A stretch of 64,000 bases of DNA from assembly GCA_027919835.1 (NCBI GenBank), contig JANVFP010000034.1, positions 310,001 through 374,000 on the forward strand, written 5' to 3'. The position numbers and the translations under genes are program-made. Numbering within the stretch: position 1 is the first letter of the stretch; each line of letters opens with the position of its first letter. Source of the DNA: Lentinula raphanica (lineage: Eukaryota; Basidiomycota; Agaricomycetes; Agaricales; Omphalotaceae). The notes below the pieces were generated by a model. The model was given only the letters and a program-made list of their open reading frames with translations, made no database searches and had not been told where the DNA came from. Shown here in pieces: positions 23,157-37,159 of this stretch.

Positions 23157-24859
23157 ATGGTCGCCGTACTCCCTTTCGAAATCTGGTTGAAGATATTCGA
23201 GTACCTTCCTCCAGCCAAGCGCGCCGAGCTGCGTACAGTCAACCGGCAGTGTTTGGAAATAGTACGCGGGATACAGTACCGCCATCTCGCCATAAAAGGG
23301 TATGATAAACGGACCAAGCGGTTGTTGAAGCACATCAAGTGAGCTGTACACCCCTGCGAAATTAATATGAGTCGATACATACTCACTGCTGTCATATAAT
23401 CCACAGTACATTCTCATTGGGTTATCACGTCCAGTCATTACACGTCCAGCCTTGGGCTGTTTCCAACGTGCCCTCGCACAAAGCCTACCTTGGACCAGGC
23501 GGTCGAGTTTCCTCCGTTTTTGACCATCTGCATTCGTTCTTTGACTCTGACTTCCCCACGCGGAGAGCTGAAGCCCTAGTCGATAAACGGATGCGGAAGC
23601 AGGTTCAACTGGTCAGAAAAACGGCGGAGAAGCTGGGGTTTGTTCAAGAATACAAGGTTGAGTGGAACGTGGACAGGCCATACCATCCGGAACTCATCAC
23701 CGCTTTTCTATCCCTGGTCGGCGTGTCACCGTTTGGGCGGACACTCAACAAACTCGTTCTGAAGGTTCCTACCGACAAACTGGTCTGCCTGGCACCAGTC
23801 CAACTTCCTGCTCTCGTGCAGTTGGACCTTCAGCTAGTGACCATGTCACTTTCGAAGGGATATATCGACGATTGTTTTGACTATTTTTCCGTCTTTGTCA
23901 ACAATCTATATCCTACTCTACGCTCGTTATCTATTTCCTCATCACATTTATGCACCAACCTCGATCTCCATCGGCTCTTCCATGATCTCGGAGACTTTCC
24001 CCTCTTATCTTCTCTAACCGTTTCGATCCCCTACGACGGAGCTCATCTTCAATCACTGGACAGCTTACAGTTCTTCATCCAGAAGCACAAGCGAACTCTC
24101 CGGGAACTCAAGCTCTTGTGTAGCGATCGTTCTGCTACACGAACCAATCCTAACGATCCTTGTGCCAAGTACTGGATCCAGCGCACGCTGACGAACATAT
24201 ACACGTTTGGCAACCTTCCGAACCTTTCGAGCCTTGAGCTTGCCCTCCGCCCGCTCAGGAGCGACCTGACGCCGTTCTTGACTTTTCTAGCTTCTGTCGC
24301 TGACCAGCTGGAATCGCTTGCGCTTACTGATGATGCTTTGTCGCCTGTGGAGGTAGAACGGGTCCTGGATGCACTGACTTGCAGTAGGATTCCCGCTGGC
24401 AAGTCTCACCGCAACGTCGTCCCTGGACACAGCAATCTACGTCATCTGGCTATCCGTTTACAATACTTATGTCCGTCCACGGTAGACCTACTCGCGTCAA
24501 GACTTCAATCTCTAGAATCCTTGAAACTGACCGTGTCGGATGTCAGATTTCATCAGTTTGATGAAGTCCAACTCCCATCTCCCACCGGCTTTACATTCTT
24601 CGAAGAACTGGTCAGTCCTCTGCCTCTCCATTGATGTTTGAAATGTACACAAGCATTGCTAACGGGAGTCCTGTCCTTATCTTAGAGAATGTTCTATGCC
24701 GAGATGATCTCTCGACGATATTCAGAGTGGAAGCTGTCTTCATTGGCAGTATCTGAATGCTCGTATCGGTTTATAGAATGGGGGAAAGATTTGGAAGCAG
24801 TGTTTATGGAATGTATTCCGACTCTCGATTCGTTTAAGGTTTTTCCTGTGGTTTCATGA
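23157..24859 (+). CDS. F-box protein with leucine-rich C-terminal region
   Basis: Three exons (23157-23338, 23407-24610, 24686-24859) give 519 residues. An N-terminal F-box is clear: LPFEIWLKIFEYLPPAKRAELRTVNRQCLEIV, which binds SKP1 in SCF ubiquitin ligases. The rest has irregular leucine-rich segments (LVQLDLQLVTMSL, LRSLSISSSHL, LSSLELALRPLRSDL, LRHLAIRLQYL, LESLKLTVSDV) spaced 40-80 residues apart. This is the usual layout of the large, fast-evolving F-box families of Agaricomycetes. The last exon (RMFYAEMISRRYSEWKLSSL onward) was recovered by splicing in phase; without it the frame stops at 24634. Substrates are unknown. Confidence 0.82.
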
Positions 24860-25431
24860 TCTTTATGCCCCTCCATGCCCCTCATCGCATCTATGTATTA
24901 CTTTTCATTTCTTGCATCCTTTGTTATGATACAGCTGTACAGTATAATTCTGGTTGATCATATATCCATCTACATCATGTAACAGTTATAACAGGTCTAA
25001 TTTATCTTTCACAGCATCAGACAGCACACAAGAGAACAGCAGTTAAAACTTCACCGATATCCATGTAAAGCACAACGATCTCGAATACTATTGTAGAACA
25101 GAAGATAGAGGTAGTAGTATGGCATGCGATTCCGAGATCGTGCCAGCTTGAGGGACTTAACAGGGAGTTCAAGGCAAAATTAAACTTGAGCAAATTTTGC
25201 AATAGGGCCATCGAGACTACATCGGAGCGCTGTTATAGCTGTTCGTTCAATGAAATCCACAGTAAGCATGCAGTCAAGCTTCAAGCTGCTTCAAGAGGCT
25301 GTCCGAGGCAGCAAGCGCTTTCAGCGCCTAAGATTTGACTCACACTTTTATTTATTTGTTTTTCCAAGGAGTGGTTCAAATAACAAGTTACAACGAAGCT
25401 TTTTGACCAAGACTCCCATCACTAACATACC
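24860..25431. other. Intergenic region, no gene recognised
   Basis: AT-rich 3' flank of the F-box gene and upstream region of ARG5,6. No coding signal or distinct TATA box was identified. Confidence 0.4.
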
Positions 25432-28461
<3,030 letters not shown>

Positions 28462-28861
28462 TGGTCGTAGAAGTCCTTTCGAAAATAATCGTTTTTGGAG
28501 CCACATTCGTAAACTATCGTATTATAGAACTATATAGTCTATCTACCAAGGTTCAAAATCCATATATCGTCATCATCTTCCTTGAACATACGACTTCGAC
28601 TGAGTTCGTAGCTGACTGAGGCTGCCTGTAGCCACTGGATGAGCGACTGCACAGCCACCGTCGCAATCGATAGCGCACCAGCGCCAAACGATCTTTGTTC
28701 TCAACCATCTTCACAGCATACAGCAACTCTGCCTCAAGTAACTTGGGACATCTCTGCAAAGGAACTCAAGGATATAACGAAGAGTCACACCATTAGGTCC
28801 TCTTACGAACACCTCCTCATTGAATCATCACACGACAGAGTACTAGAAGTTAGAACTGAAG
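28462..28861. other. Intergenic region upstream of UBC13
   Basis: An open frame of 108 codons crosses into the UBC13 start but shows no domain character. Presumed ARG5,6 terminator and UBC13 promoter/5' UTR. Confidence 0.4.
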
Positions 28862-29651
28862 ATGTCGTTGGCTGGTTTACCCAAGGTTCGCATATCTTAT
28901 TCCTCGCGACATTCTTATCCCGAAACCTTACCTTTGCCGTTTGTGTATCGATCTCATCTCCGTGATCAACCGCCTTGTTCGCATTCTGAATCAATAGCGT
29001 ATCATCAAAGTACGTCGAAGATTGCGCTTTCCCTCACAGCTCCGCCTACAACAACCCACAGGAAACTGAGCGTCTTGTTGCCGATCCTGCTCCAGGAATT
29101 ACCGCTTCACCTCATGATGACAACCTAAGATACTTTGACGTGACGATACAAGGGCCGGAAGGAAGTCCCTTCCAGAGTACGCGCTAGGTTTATCAGAAAT
29201 ATCCGAATGCGGTGACAATTTCCGTATAGATGGAGTGTTCAAGCTCGAGCTGTTCCTTCCAGAGGAATATCCCATGGCGCCACCCAAAGTCCGATTCCTG
29301 ACCAAGATTTACCATCCAAACATCGGTGAGTATATCACCACTCATTGATTATGCTCCTGACAGGCTGCTTCTTTTTAGACAAACTCGGTCGCATTTGTTT
29401 AGATATCTTGAAAGGTTCTCGCTTGCTTCCCTCCATACCTTGTATGTAACAGAATGTTGACTTCCGTTATCTCAGACAAATGGTCTCCCGCTCTTCAAAT
29501 TCGAACCGTACTTCTTTCCGTTCAGGCATTACTTAGTGCCCCCAACCCCGACGATCCTCTTGCCACGGATGTGGCAAAGCACTACAAGGAAAACGAGCAG
29601 GATGCACAGCGTGTCAGTCGAGAATGGACGGAGAAATATGCAAGTGGGTGA
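28862..29651 (+). CDS. UBC13: Ubiquitin-conjugating enzyme UBC13 (E2 N)
   Basis: UBC13 with an MMS2-type partner builds Lys63-linked ubiquitin chains in DNA damage tolerance. Six exons (28862-28885, 28998-29009, 29062-29176, 29230-29325, 29379-29414, 29476-29651) give 152 residues, exactly the family's usual length. Landmarks are LPKRIIKETERL, ISATP-like [35 protein letters not shown], active-site Cys in [17 protein letters not shown] and [14 protein letters not shown]. Exon 2 is a 12-nt microexon coding RIIK. All junctions are GT-AG and in phase. Confidence 0.95.
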
Positions 29652-30158
29652 GAAGGTGGGATCATGGAGTTTTGTCAGGTAGGACATAGAGGTGTAAAGC
29701 TGGCGGTCCGCTTCTTTGTGACACTCATAATATTCCGAAGCCCTGTATGAATCTGCGACGTCGATCTATCTATCTTCACTCGATTCGTCACTCCCAGGAC
29801 GTTGAGCTCAAGCACGTGCACGATGCGTTCGTACCGGATTACTCACGGGAACTCGAGTGGTGCCCGTTTCTGTGAATTCAGGATTAACCTTCATTCGTTT
29901 ACCATTGCCGCGATTCAGGAATATCTTTAACGCTCATGATGCATTCAGAATACCGTCTCCTTCGCAAGGCAACACGGTCTCTTTCGGAAAATGGTCAAAG
30001 TTTGCACGTAAGAGATTTGTTTCTAGTACCGTTTTGCATTTGCATGTATTCCAGCTGGGTACTTAAAGCATGACTGCTGCTGCTGTGGATCACTACAATC
30101 CCAACTTCTGATCTCTCTCACACATCGAATTCTCTAACATCTCAGACCTCAGTAACAA
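29652..30158. other. Intergenic region upstream of reductase 2
   Basis: No gene recognised; UBC13 3' region and reductase 2 promoter. No strong TATA motif is visible, unlike reductase 1. Confidence 0.4.
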
Positions 30159-33100
30159 ATGTCTAGCACTACCGCCACCAACGCTACAGTAGCTCCCAGT
30201 CTCGAGAAGTTCATCACTGTACCAGAATTGCTCCAGTTTCACCTCAAGCACAACTCTGCACAACCTGTGTATGCTTTTGTCAACGAGGGGCAGCGTGAAA
30301 CGGGCTCGTGTACAGAGATAACTTACCTGGAGTTCATACGAGCTATCGCTCGTGGCTCTCGTCTCATTCGCGCTGACCATACTGGTACCGATGGGACTGT
30401 CGTCGCCGTACTTGCGCAGCTCGATACCCTTGTCTATCAGACCTTAGTTGCTGCCATCATACAGGCTGGTTTCATCGTAAGTCTCATCACTTCATCTTAC
30501 CTTCGTCAACGCTCATCTTTGTGCAGCCGCTTTTGATCTCCCCCCGTGTTACACCAGCGGCGGTCATCAATCTCATGAAGAAGACAGGTTGCCACCGAAT
30601 TTTGAGCACCCAGAGCACCGTCAAGGAGCTCCTAGAGGGAGTCAAGTCGGAATTGGCCTCGTCGTCGGACCATGCCACTTATGATGTTCAGGTCGAGGAA
30701 ATCCCTGGTTTGCAGGACCTTTATCCGAAACTTGGAATGGAAAAAGAAACCGATCCTTTTGAAGAATATGCTGTCTCATCGTATCCAAAAGAGGAGGATA
30801 TTGCGATATACCTGCATTCCTCTGGAAGCACTGGCTTGCCTAAAGCAGTTGGTCTCTCCCATACGACCTTGATCAAGGGATGGGCTGGAACACGTAGGTA
30901 CCTTTAATGAAATTTTACCGTCTATGATTACTGAGCCGTATTGTAGCCATTCCAGCCCTCCTACGCTCGCACAACATTCGCATTGGGGCAATGCCACTTC
31001 CACCGTTCCATGCTTTCGCGTTTATGGTCCAATTCATTTACCCGATCTTTTGCTCGATTCCGGTTGCTCTTTATCCGCCAACTGTTACCGAACCCGGCGC
31101 GCTCCCTATTCTTTATACGCCCAAGAACGTCCTCCCGCACGTGAAGCCCACTAAATCTAATTGCCTTATGATCGTTCCAGCGATGCTGCAAGCTTGGGCT
31201 GAAGATGAAGAAGATGTCCAGATTCTGACGCAGATGAAGGCCGTTGTGAGTTGTCAGAACCATAGGTTCGCTCAAAACTCCAGATGCTGATGCATACGAT
31301 TTCAGGTGTTTGCGGGAGGTCCTTTATCTCCCTCAACTGGTGACTACCTCGTTTCGCGTGGGGTACATCTGCGGTCTCTGTACGGGGGCACGGAATTTGG
31401 TATCATAGTCGACATTGATCTAGACCCCAAGAACGACGGGGATTGGGCATGGCACCGTTTCCCGCCACAAACTGATCCACGATGGGTCCCTCAAGGCGAT
31501 GGGTCAAGTGAACTTCATTTATTGGTGCGCAGTACCTCGAATTGTAGTACTTACTTCAATGATACTCATGCACTGTACTATGTGATTTCAGAATACAAAG
31601 GACCACATTGTTTCGATCGTGAACATCGAGATCGACGGAACTCCAGGATACGCCACCTCCGACGTCTTTGCTCCGCATCCTACCAAGCCCGGCCTATGGA
31701 AAATGTGAGAATTAGGAGTCCGTCTGGCGAATACAGTCAATCTAATGTCGTTACTTCGTAGCGTTGGCCGAGTCGATGATGTGATCATACATTCATCCGG
31801 CGAGAAGACTGTTCCCCATCCCATGGAATTCATTATTATGCGAAGTCCACTGTGAGTAGTAGCCTCAGCCTGAGAAACATAGCAGGTACAACTCAACTCC
31901 CGTATCCAGTGTTCAAGAAGCAATCATGTTTGGCCGTCAACGAAACCAGGCTGGTATTTTGATTGAACCTACACCTGGAAATGAGATCGACGTAGACAAC
32001 CAAGATGAAATATCGAAATTCCGTAACAAGATTTGGTATGTACCGCTTGGATTTGAGATGTTCCTTGCCAGGCTCATGATCATCTCATTTTCAGGCCATT
32101 CGTGGAAGAAGCTAATCGAGAAGCTCCCGCATACAGCAGAGTATATAAGGAAATGATTCTAATTTCTTCTCCAAAGAAACCGTTCCCTCAAGCCGACAAG
32201 GGAACGACTCTACGCAAAAGGGTGTACAAGCTCTACGAGAAAGAGATTGACCAGATGTAAGTGGTGCCTCGTTTAAGTTGACTCATGAGATCAAGCTAAG
32301 TTCTAAACCTGATTGAAATATCCAGCTATGACACCGTGGATGCCAATGCAGGCAAAGGGACCGTCCCTCCTCCTACAAATTGGGAGACTGCAGACGTACA
32401 AGAATGGCTTGCAACACAGATCCAGGACTTGAGCGGAAAATCACTATCCCCGCATGATGATGTATTTGAACATGGCTTCGACAGGTAAGATTTGACAAAG
32501 TGCTCTGTTATTGCCTTGTCCTAACCGATCTTGTAGTTTGGCTGCGACCATCCTTCGTCTGAGAGTAACGAACGTGTGCTCTTCTCTTCCGTCAGCGCAA
32601 AGGATTCTTACATCTATCACTCAAAATGTGATATACACATACCCTTCGATTGCTGCTCTATCCGAATTCCTTGTCAAACTCGTGCACGACCCTTCCCAAA
32701 ACGTCGGCACCGCTAGCCACGAGGAAGCTATCAATGAGATGATCAGGCGATTTTCCGAAGGATTACCTGGGACTGTCTCTGTCGGTGAAGCATCTTACTC
32801 TTTCAATGGGAAGCATGTGGTACTTTTGACTGGATCAACCGGAAACCTTGGTGCCCAGTTACTCGAGATGTTGCTCTCAAACGAAGCCGTGGCGCGCGTG
32901 TATACGCTTAACAGGCCCGCTGCCAAAGCTTCGATGCTGGAAAGGCACAGGGAGCGGTTCGAAGATAAGGCGCTCGATACGAGTTTGCTTCAATCGGAAA
33001 AGCTCGTTTTTTTAGAGGGTGAAACTTCTAAACCCAACCTAGGCTTAGCTGATTCAATTTACAAGGAGGTATGTCAGAGCAGAGCATAACTTTAGTAGAT

Positions 33101-34205
33101 TTCGACTCACTGATTACCAATTCCAGCTTCAAGAGAGCCTCACGCACGTTATCCACAATGCTTGGAGGCTGGACTTCAATCTCTCCTTGGCTTCATTTGA
33201 GCCACACATCCGAGGAACCCGTCACTTGGTAGACCTTGCTCTTTCGTGCCGCAATTCCGCTTCTTTGCGATTCTTGTTTACCTCCTCAATTGCGTCGACG
33301 TTATCATGGGACTACAAAAAGGGACCTTACCCCGAAGAGGTCGTCATGGATCCTAAATACGCTGTTGGCGGGGGCTATGGTGAGAGTAAATATGTTTGCG
33401 AAAGGGCAAGTCTTGATTACAGCATGCTTCTGAATTCACTGTTAAAGATTCATGTATATACAGATACTGCAGAAAAGTGGTCTGCTTGCATCATCGTTCC
33501 GGATAGGCCAGATATCTGGAGGTAAACCTAACGGAGCTTGGGCAACGAGCGATTGGCTACCAATGATCATCAAGTCGAGTGTGACTCTGAATATGCTTCC
33601 CAAAGCCATTGGTGTACGCAATATCTCCCTATCTCGGGCGGCATCTTACTCACTCTTGAACATCTCGTAGGTCACGTCGTGGATACCAATGGACGCAGTG
33701 GCTGAGAGTATATTGAGCGTCGCTTTTTACGAACAAAGACCACCTATAGCGATCAACCTCGTCCACCCTCATCCTGTGACATGGGAGTCGATAATGGAAG
33801 CTATGCGACAATCTTTGATTTCTCTCAAAGGCTTGAAGTCCGATGCCTTGCGGCTGGTGACCTTCCAGGAATGGTACGCGACACTCAGAGAGGTGGCGGA
33901 TGCTCGTGGATCTGCAGTTGAGGTCTCAAATGAGTTGGTAAGTCAATTGCTTGTAGTGTATCTGTGCTTCCAGAAACTGACTGCCATGAAAGCCCGCGAC
34001 CAAAATTCCCGAATTCATTGGGAATATGGTGGAAGCGGATGCTCAAGCGATGAAAGCAGGCGATCCCAACTTTGAAGCCACGGGATTGACCCCACTGGAC
34101 ACAAGCAACATTCAACGTATAAGTGAAAGGATGAGAAAATTGGAGCCGATAGGTATTGAAGATACTGAGCTGTGGGTGAAGTATTGGATCCAGCATGGAC
34201 TATAA
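30159..34205 (+). CDS. Adenylate-forming reductase 2 (A-T-R, NRPS-like)
   Basis: This paralog has 14 exons (30159-30476, 30527-30893, 30947-31245, 31306-31524, 31592-31704, 31762-31851, 31910-32035, 32095-32256, 32326-32484, 32537-33068, 33127-33405, 33464-33613, 33671-33937, 33993-34205), 1,097 residues, fully in phase. Adenylation motifs are HSSGSTGLPKA, YGGTE and GRVDDVIIHSSGEK. The carrier motif is EHGFDSLAATIL. The reductase has VLLTGSTGNLGAQLL, FTSSIAS and YGESKYVCE. The N-terminal region (PELLQFHLKHN) is the short acid-activating form found in basidiomycete adenylate-forming reductases, not the long L-aminoadipate reductase N-terminus. Exon boundaries match reductases 1 and 3. Intron 33406-33463 has a GC donor. 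Activity should be NADPH-dependent reduction of an unidentified carboxylic acid. Confidence 0.92.
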
Positions 34206-34833
34206 TGATAGATTAGAATAATGTTTCGCTGTTACAAGGTATATACAATGCCTTGCCTATAGATTGTTTTGAATGAAATCATTCGAGCCGCACACATTCC
34301 AAGTGTCGATCGTACACAAAGAAGCGGGGCAAATTACTCTTGGAAGTCAAAAAGAAGTGTACAGTTGAGTATCTTACTCATAGTTCCACTAACACGCGGT
34401 AAAAATAGCCAAACAGTACTCTTTGACGCCCCTTTTATCACATAACTCTAACCCCTGGGAAACCTATGTAGTGGTCTTGAGGAGTTCTAGATATGGCCAA
34501 AACCTTTACTGCATTGTAACGCAGCAAGGCTTGCCAGGAACGCTGGACTACCAATGCAATTGATGATACTGAAGGCACATTATAGATGTGCAATTTCATA
34601 CAGAAAGAGAAGATACTCACGGACGGATTTTTGATGACTGCATATCCCGACCATTACGACGAGCAGATAGAAACCTCGTACCAGAAAATCATTCACCGGT
34701 AATAACACAAGTCAAACGGATATCTTCTTAAGGAATGGTATCCAATTCTGATAAGAATTATGAACTGATAGGCCAATATTCATCCAGATAGAAAAAGATG
34801 CTCACAAACAGACTCTTGGTGACTGCATATTCC
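34206..34833. other. Region downstream of reductase 2, no clear gene
   Basis: Two short related minus-strand segments (about 34620-34655 and 34795-34835) both read roughly YAV.K..S.VSI, each followed by a GTGAG donor-like site. They may be small duplicated exons, but no complete gene model could be made. Confidence 0.3.
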
Positions 34834-35319
34834 TCATACCTCTTGGTATTTTCGAGCAATTTCGGATGCTGGACTGCGTTTGGATTTGCTGAAACGCCAC
34901 CTGCTGCTTCGGCCTCTTTCAACGCTGTCTAAACTGGCACTGACGCTTCCGTCCCAGTAGTAGGGTCGCCCGCTGTAATGACTCTCGAACGCACTACTGT
35001 CGCTGGAAAGACTTCCTTGTTCTGCAAGGCTTCTTTCACCGTTATGGTCGTTTGTCTCGGAATCACCTTGACGGCGTTCATCCTCGTCTTCAATCGGTCT
35101 GGGCTCATTCGGTTCTCCTCCTTCTCCATCTCTTCCATCTCCTCCTTTACTTGCTTCACCGTCCGTATCTCCTATTGCGCCCTCATCCACACCGCCTACT
35201 GCACCTCCTGCCGCGCCCTCATCCCCATCTCCAACCGCAATCTCATCCACAACTCCAATTGCACCTCCATCCAGACCTCCATTTGCTCCACCTCTTGCAT
35301 CCGCTACCTCGATCCTCAC
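34834..35319 (-). CDS. Gly/Asp-rich low-complexity open frame, doubtful gene
   Basis: A 161-codon frame begins with an imperfect Gly-Asp-Ala repeat of about 60 residues (GAIG, GAAGGAVGGVDEG, GDTDGEA) and ends in a charged region (RGRSSRWRFSKSKRSPAS). No ATG is visible at its left end, and its first residues could be an exon acceptor rather than a start. It lies just downstream of the 338-residue unknown gene on the same strand and may be a further 3' exon or a separate disordered protein. The function is unknown. Confidence 0.3.
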   Translation of the reverse strand: MRIEVADARGGANGGLDGGAIGVVDEIAVGDGDEGAAGGAVGGVDEGAIGDTDGEASKGGDGRDGEGGEPNEPRPIEDEDERRQGDSETNDHNGERSLAEQGSLSSDSSAFESHYSGRPYYWDGSVSASLDSVERGRSSRWRFSKSKRSPASEIARKYQEV

Positions 35320-35356
35320 TCCATCTCTCCTTCTTTTTCTTTGTCTCCCAAATAAG

Positions 35357-36581
35357 TTATAACGTCTTGTTCGGAGCCGCCTCTCCTTTCATTTCCATGA
35401 TCTGTCGGAAGAGAGCTGCCACGCGAATGTTTCTGATGAAAGCGGCTTTTCGAGGATCGTTTGAGAGCACCCCGGCAAACTGTCTGATGATTTCAGCATC
35501 GTCTCTGTTTGCTATATAAGGCCAACTCGAATTCAACGTGTCCAAAGTCAGCGTTAACCTGGCTATGACGTGCACGGGGTTTGCTGTGCTTTCGAATATG
35601 ATAGCGGACAATTCGCCAGATACAGAGTTGGGTGGGTGTCCTGGAGTATTTATTGTGGGCCCATCGCTTGGAGAACTAGATAATTGAACAACAGGTATGC
35701 CTGGGCATTTGAGCAAGGTGAGGAACGACATGCTGAAGAAAGTGCCTTCACACTACAACGAAGTCAGAAATATGGAGCGTATAGACACGAAAAGGCGTAC
35801 TAGGTAGGGATGATATAACCTCGAGAAAGAGAACCAATCGATGGCAGGATGAGTTGGGTTTTGATAATAGCGCTGCAGAAATTCCAGGTACGCCTGAACG
35901 TGGTGTAGCACACGTAGATCGATCAAGTAGAGAAGACTGAGATTCTTCTTCCAGGCGTGATGAAATTCCTTTCCTACTGGATACATCCCTTCATAAGCTT
36001 CTTGTTGAACAAACGAAGTGCAAAGCACCCACAGGGAAGCCCATTGATACTGGAGTCTATACTGATCCAGCCGAGCCGATCATGAGCATTCGTCGTACTT
36101 CAGCTTCTGTGGGCAATATCACGACGGGTGCGAAATCAAACGTGATCAGTAGTCGAGTGACAGAGTCGTACAGCTTATCATTGCGATTCAGAAACGCGTA
36201 GAGCGCCTTCTTCGCTGTTTCGTGCGTAGCGATATTATCATGTGAGCCGGCGTGGTTACTGAATAATCGCTTCTGGACGATTCGCTTCAAGTTCCAGTTA
36301 TTCCTCTTCCTCTTTTCGACCTCTGTTCCATCCTCTTCATACAGAGATTGATACGGAAGATGGTCCAAGTTTTCGTAGTCTTTCGCTGTTGGCTGAAACG
36401 ATGTGACTTCGTTTGGTATGTCGTTTGTTGCCTAAGTGGGTGTTGAAATATTTGACGGTAGCACTTGGTTGGGTTTTTGAAGAGCAAGCGAGTCGTCGTA
36501 GCAGAAGGTCTGCAGGGTGTTCCAGAAATGCTCGCCTTTCATATTCAACAAGTCCTTGACCGTCGGCGTTCGCGTTGGCAT
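35357..36581 (-). CDS. Hypothetical helical protein, 338 residues
   Basis: Four exons (36581-36465, 36392-36099, 36049-35820, 35732-35357) join in phase with introns of 72, 49 and 87 bp. The protein has no signal peptide. Visible features are KGEHFWNTLQTFCYDDSLAL near the start, a basic stretch (VEKRKRNNWNLKRIVQKR), aromatic-rich helices (YQWASLWVLCTSFVQQEAY, VQAYLEFLQRYYQNPTH) and a C-terminal helical part (ADDAEIIRQF-like, AALFRQIMEMKGEA). I do not recognise the family. It sits between two adenylate-forming reductases, but nothing in the sequence ties it to them. Consistent phasing across three introns supports a real gene. Confidence 0.6.
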
Positions 36582-37159
36582 CGTAGAGAAAGAGGAAGAG
36601 CGTGAAAAGCACATGGTTTGTCTGCCATGAGTCAGCAGAGCGTGCACGTGGCAGGCGTGGAAAAACGATAAGATAAGATTTCTCCTACGCATTGCGCCAA
36701 CCCGGCAAAGTTCAGTTTTGGTTCTGTACCATCACCAACTATCATCATGATTGTCGTATCAACCTCGCTTCCTGGTATCACAGGGCCAAAACTCGATAAG
36801 AAGAAGCTTGCTGCTACCTAGTACCCAGGCCAGGTGTCAGGAGGAGCACTCATGATCATCGGTGTAAAGTAGTCGCGTCTCTTCTCAAGGTTTAACTCGG
36901 GATTCACATCTTCACATCTTCTTAGGGAGATGCGCCAATCAATAACGACGGTATGTGAAGTTCTTCTCTGATTTATGCAGAACTGCACCTGATAAGCCGG
37001 TAGAAACTCCAGCGGGACGGTAGACTCCACTGGACAAATGGTCACACGAATTTCGAGTTTCCTGTATTTTTCAATTGTACATAAATAAACGCAGCATAAA
37101 CGGCAGAACTTTAGGATTGGAACCCACCACACTCAAACGCTTCACCAACGCTGTCACTC
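36582..37159. other. Divergent intergenic region upstream of reductase 3
   Basis: A minus-strand frame (36818-37132) has no recognisable domain and ends close to reductase 3. A TATA-like ACATAAATAAAC motif is at about 37079-37090, about 75 bp upstream of the reductase 3 ATG. Confidence 0.4.

Noticed and set aside
28639..28965. 108-codon frame upstream of UBC13
   Set aside because: It overlaps the UBC13 start in another frame and has no domain or splice partner.
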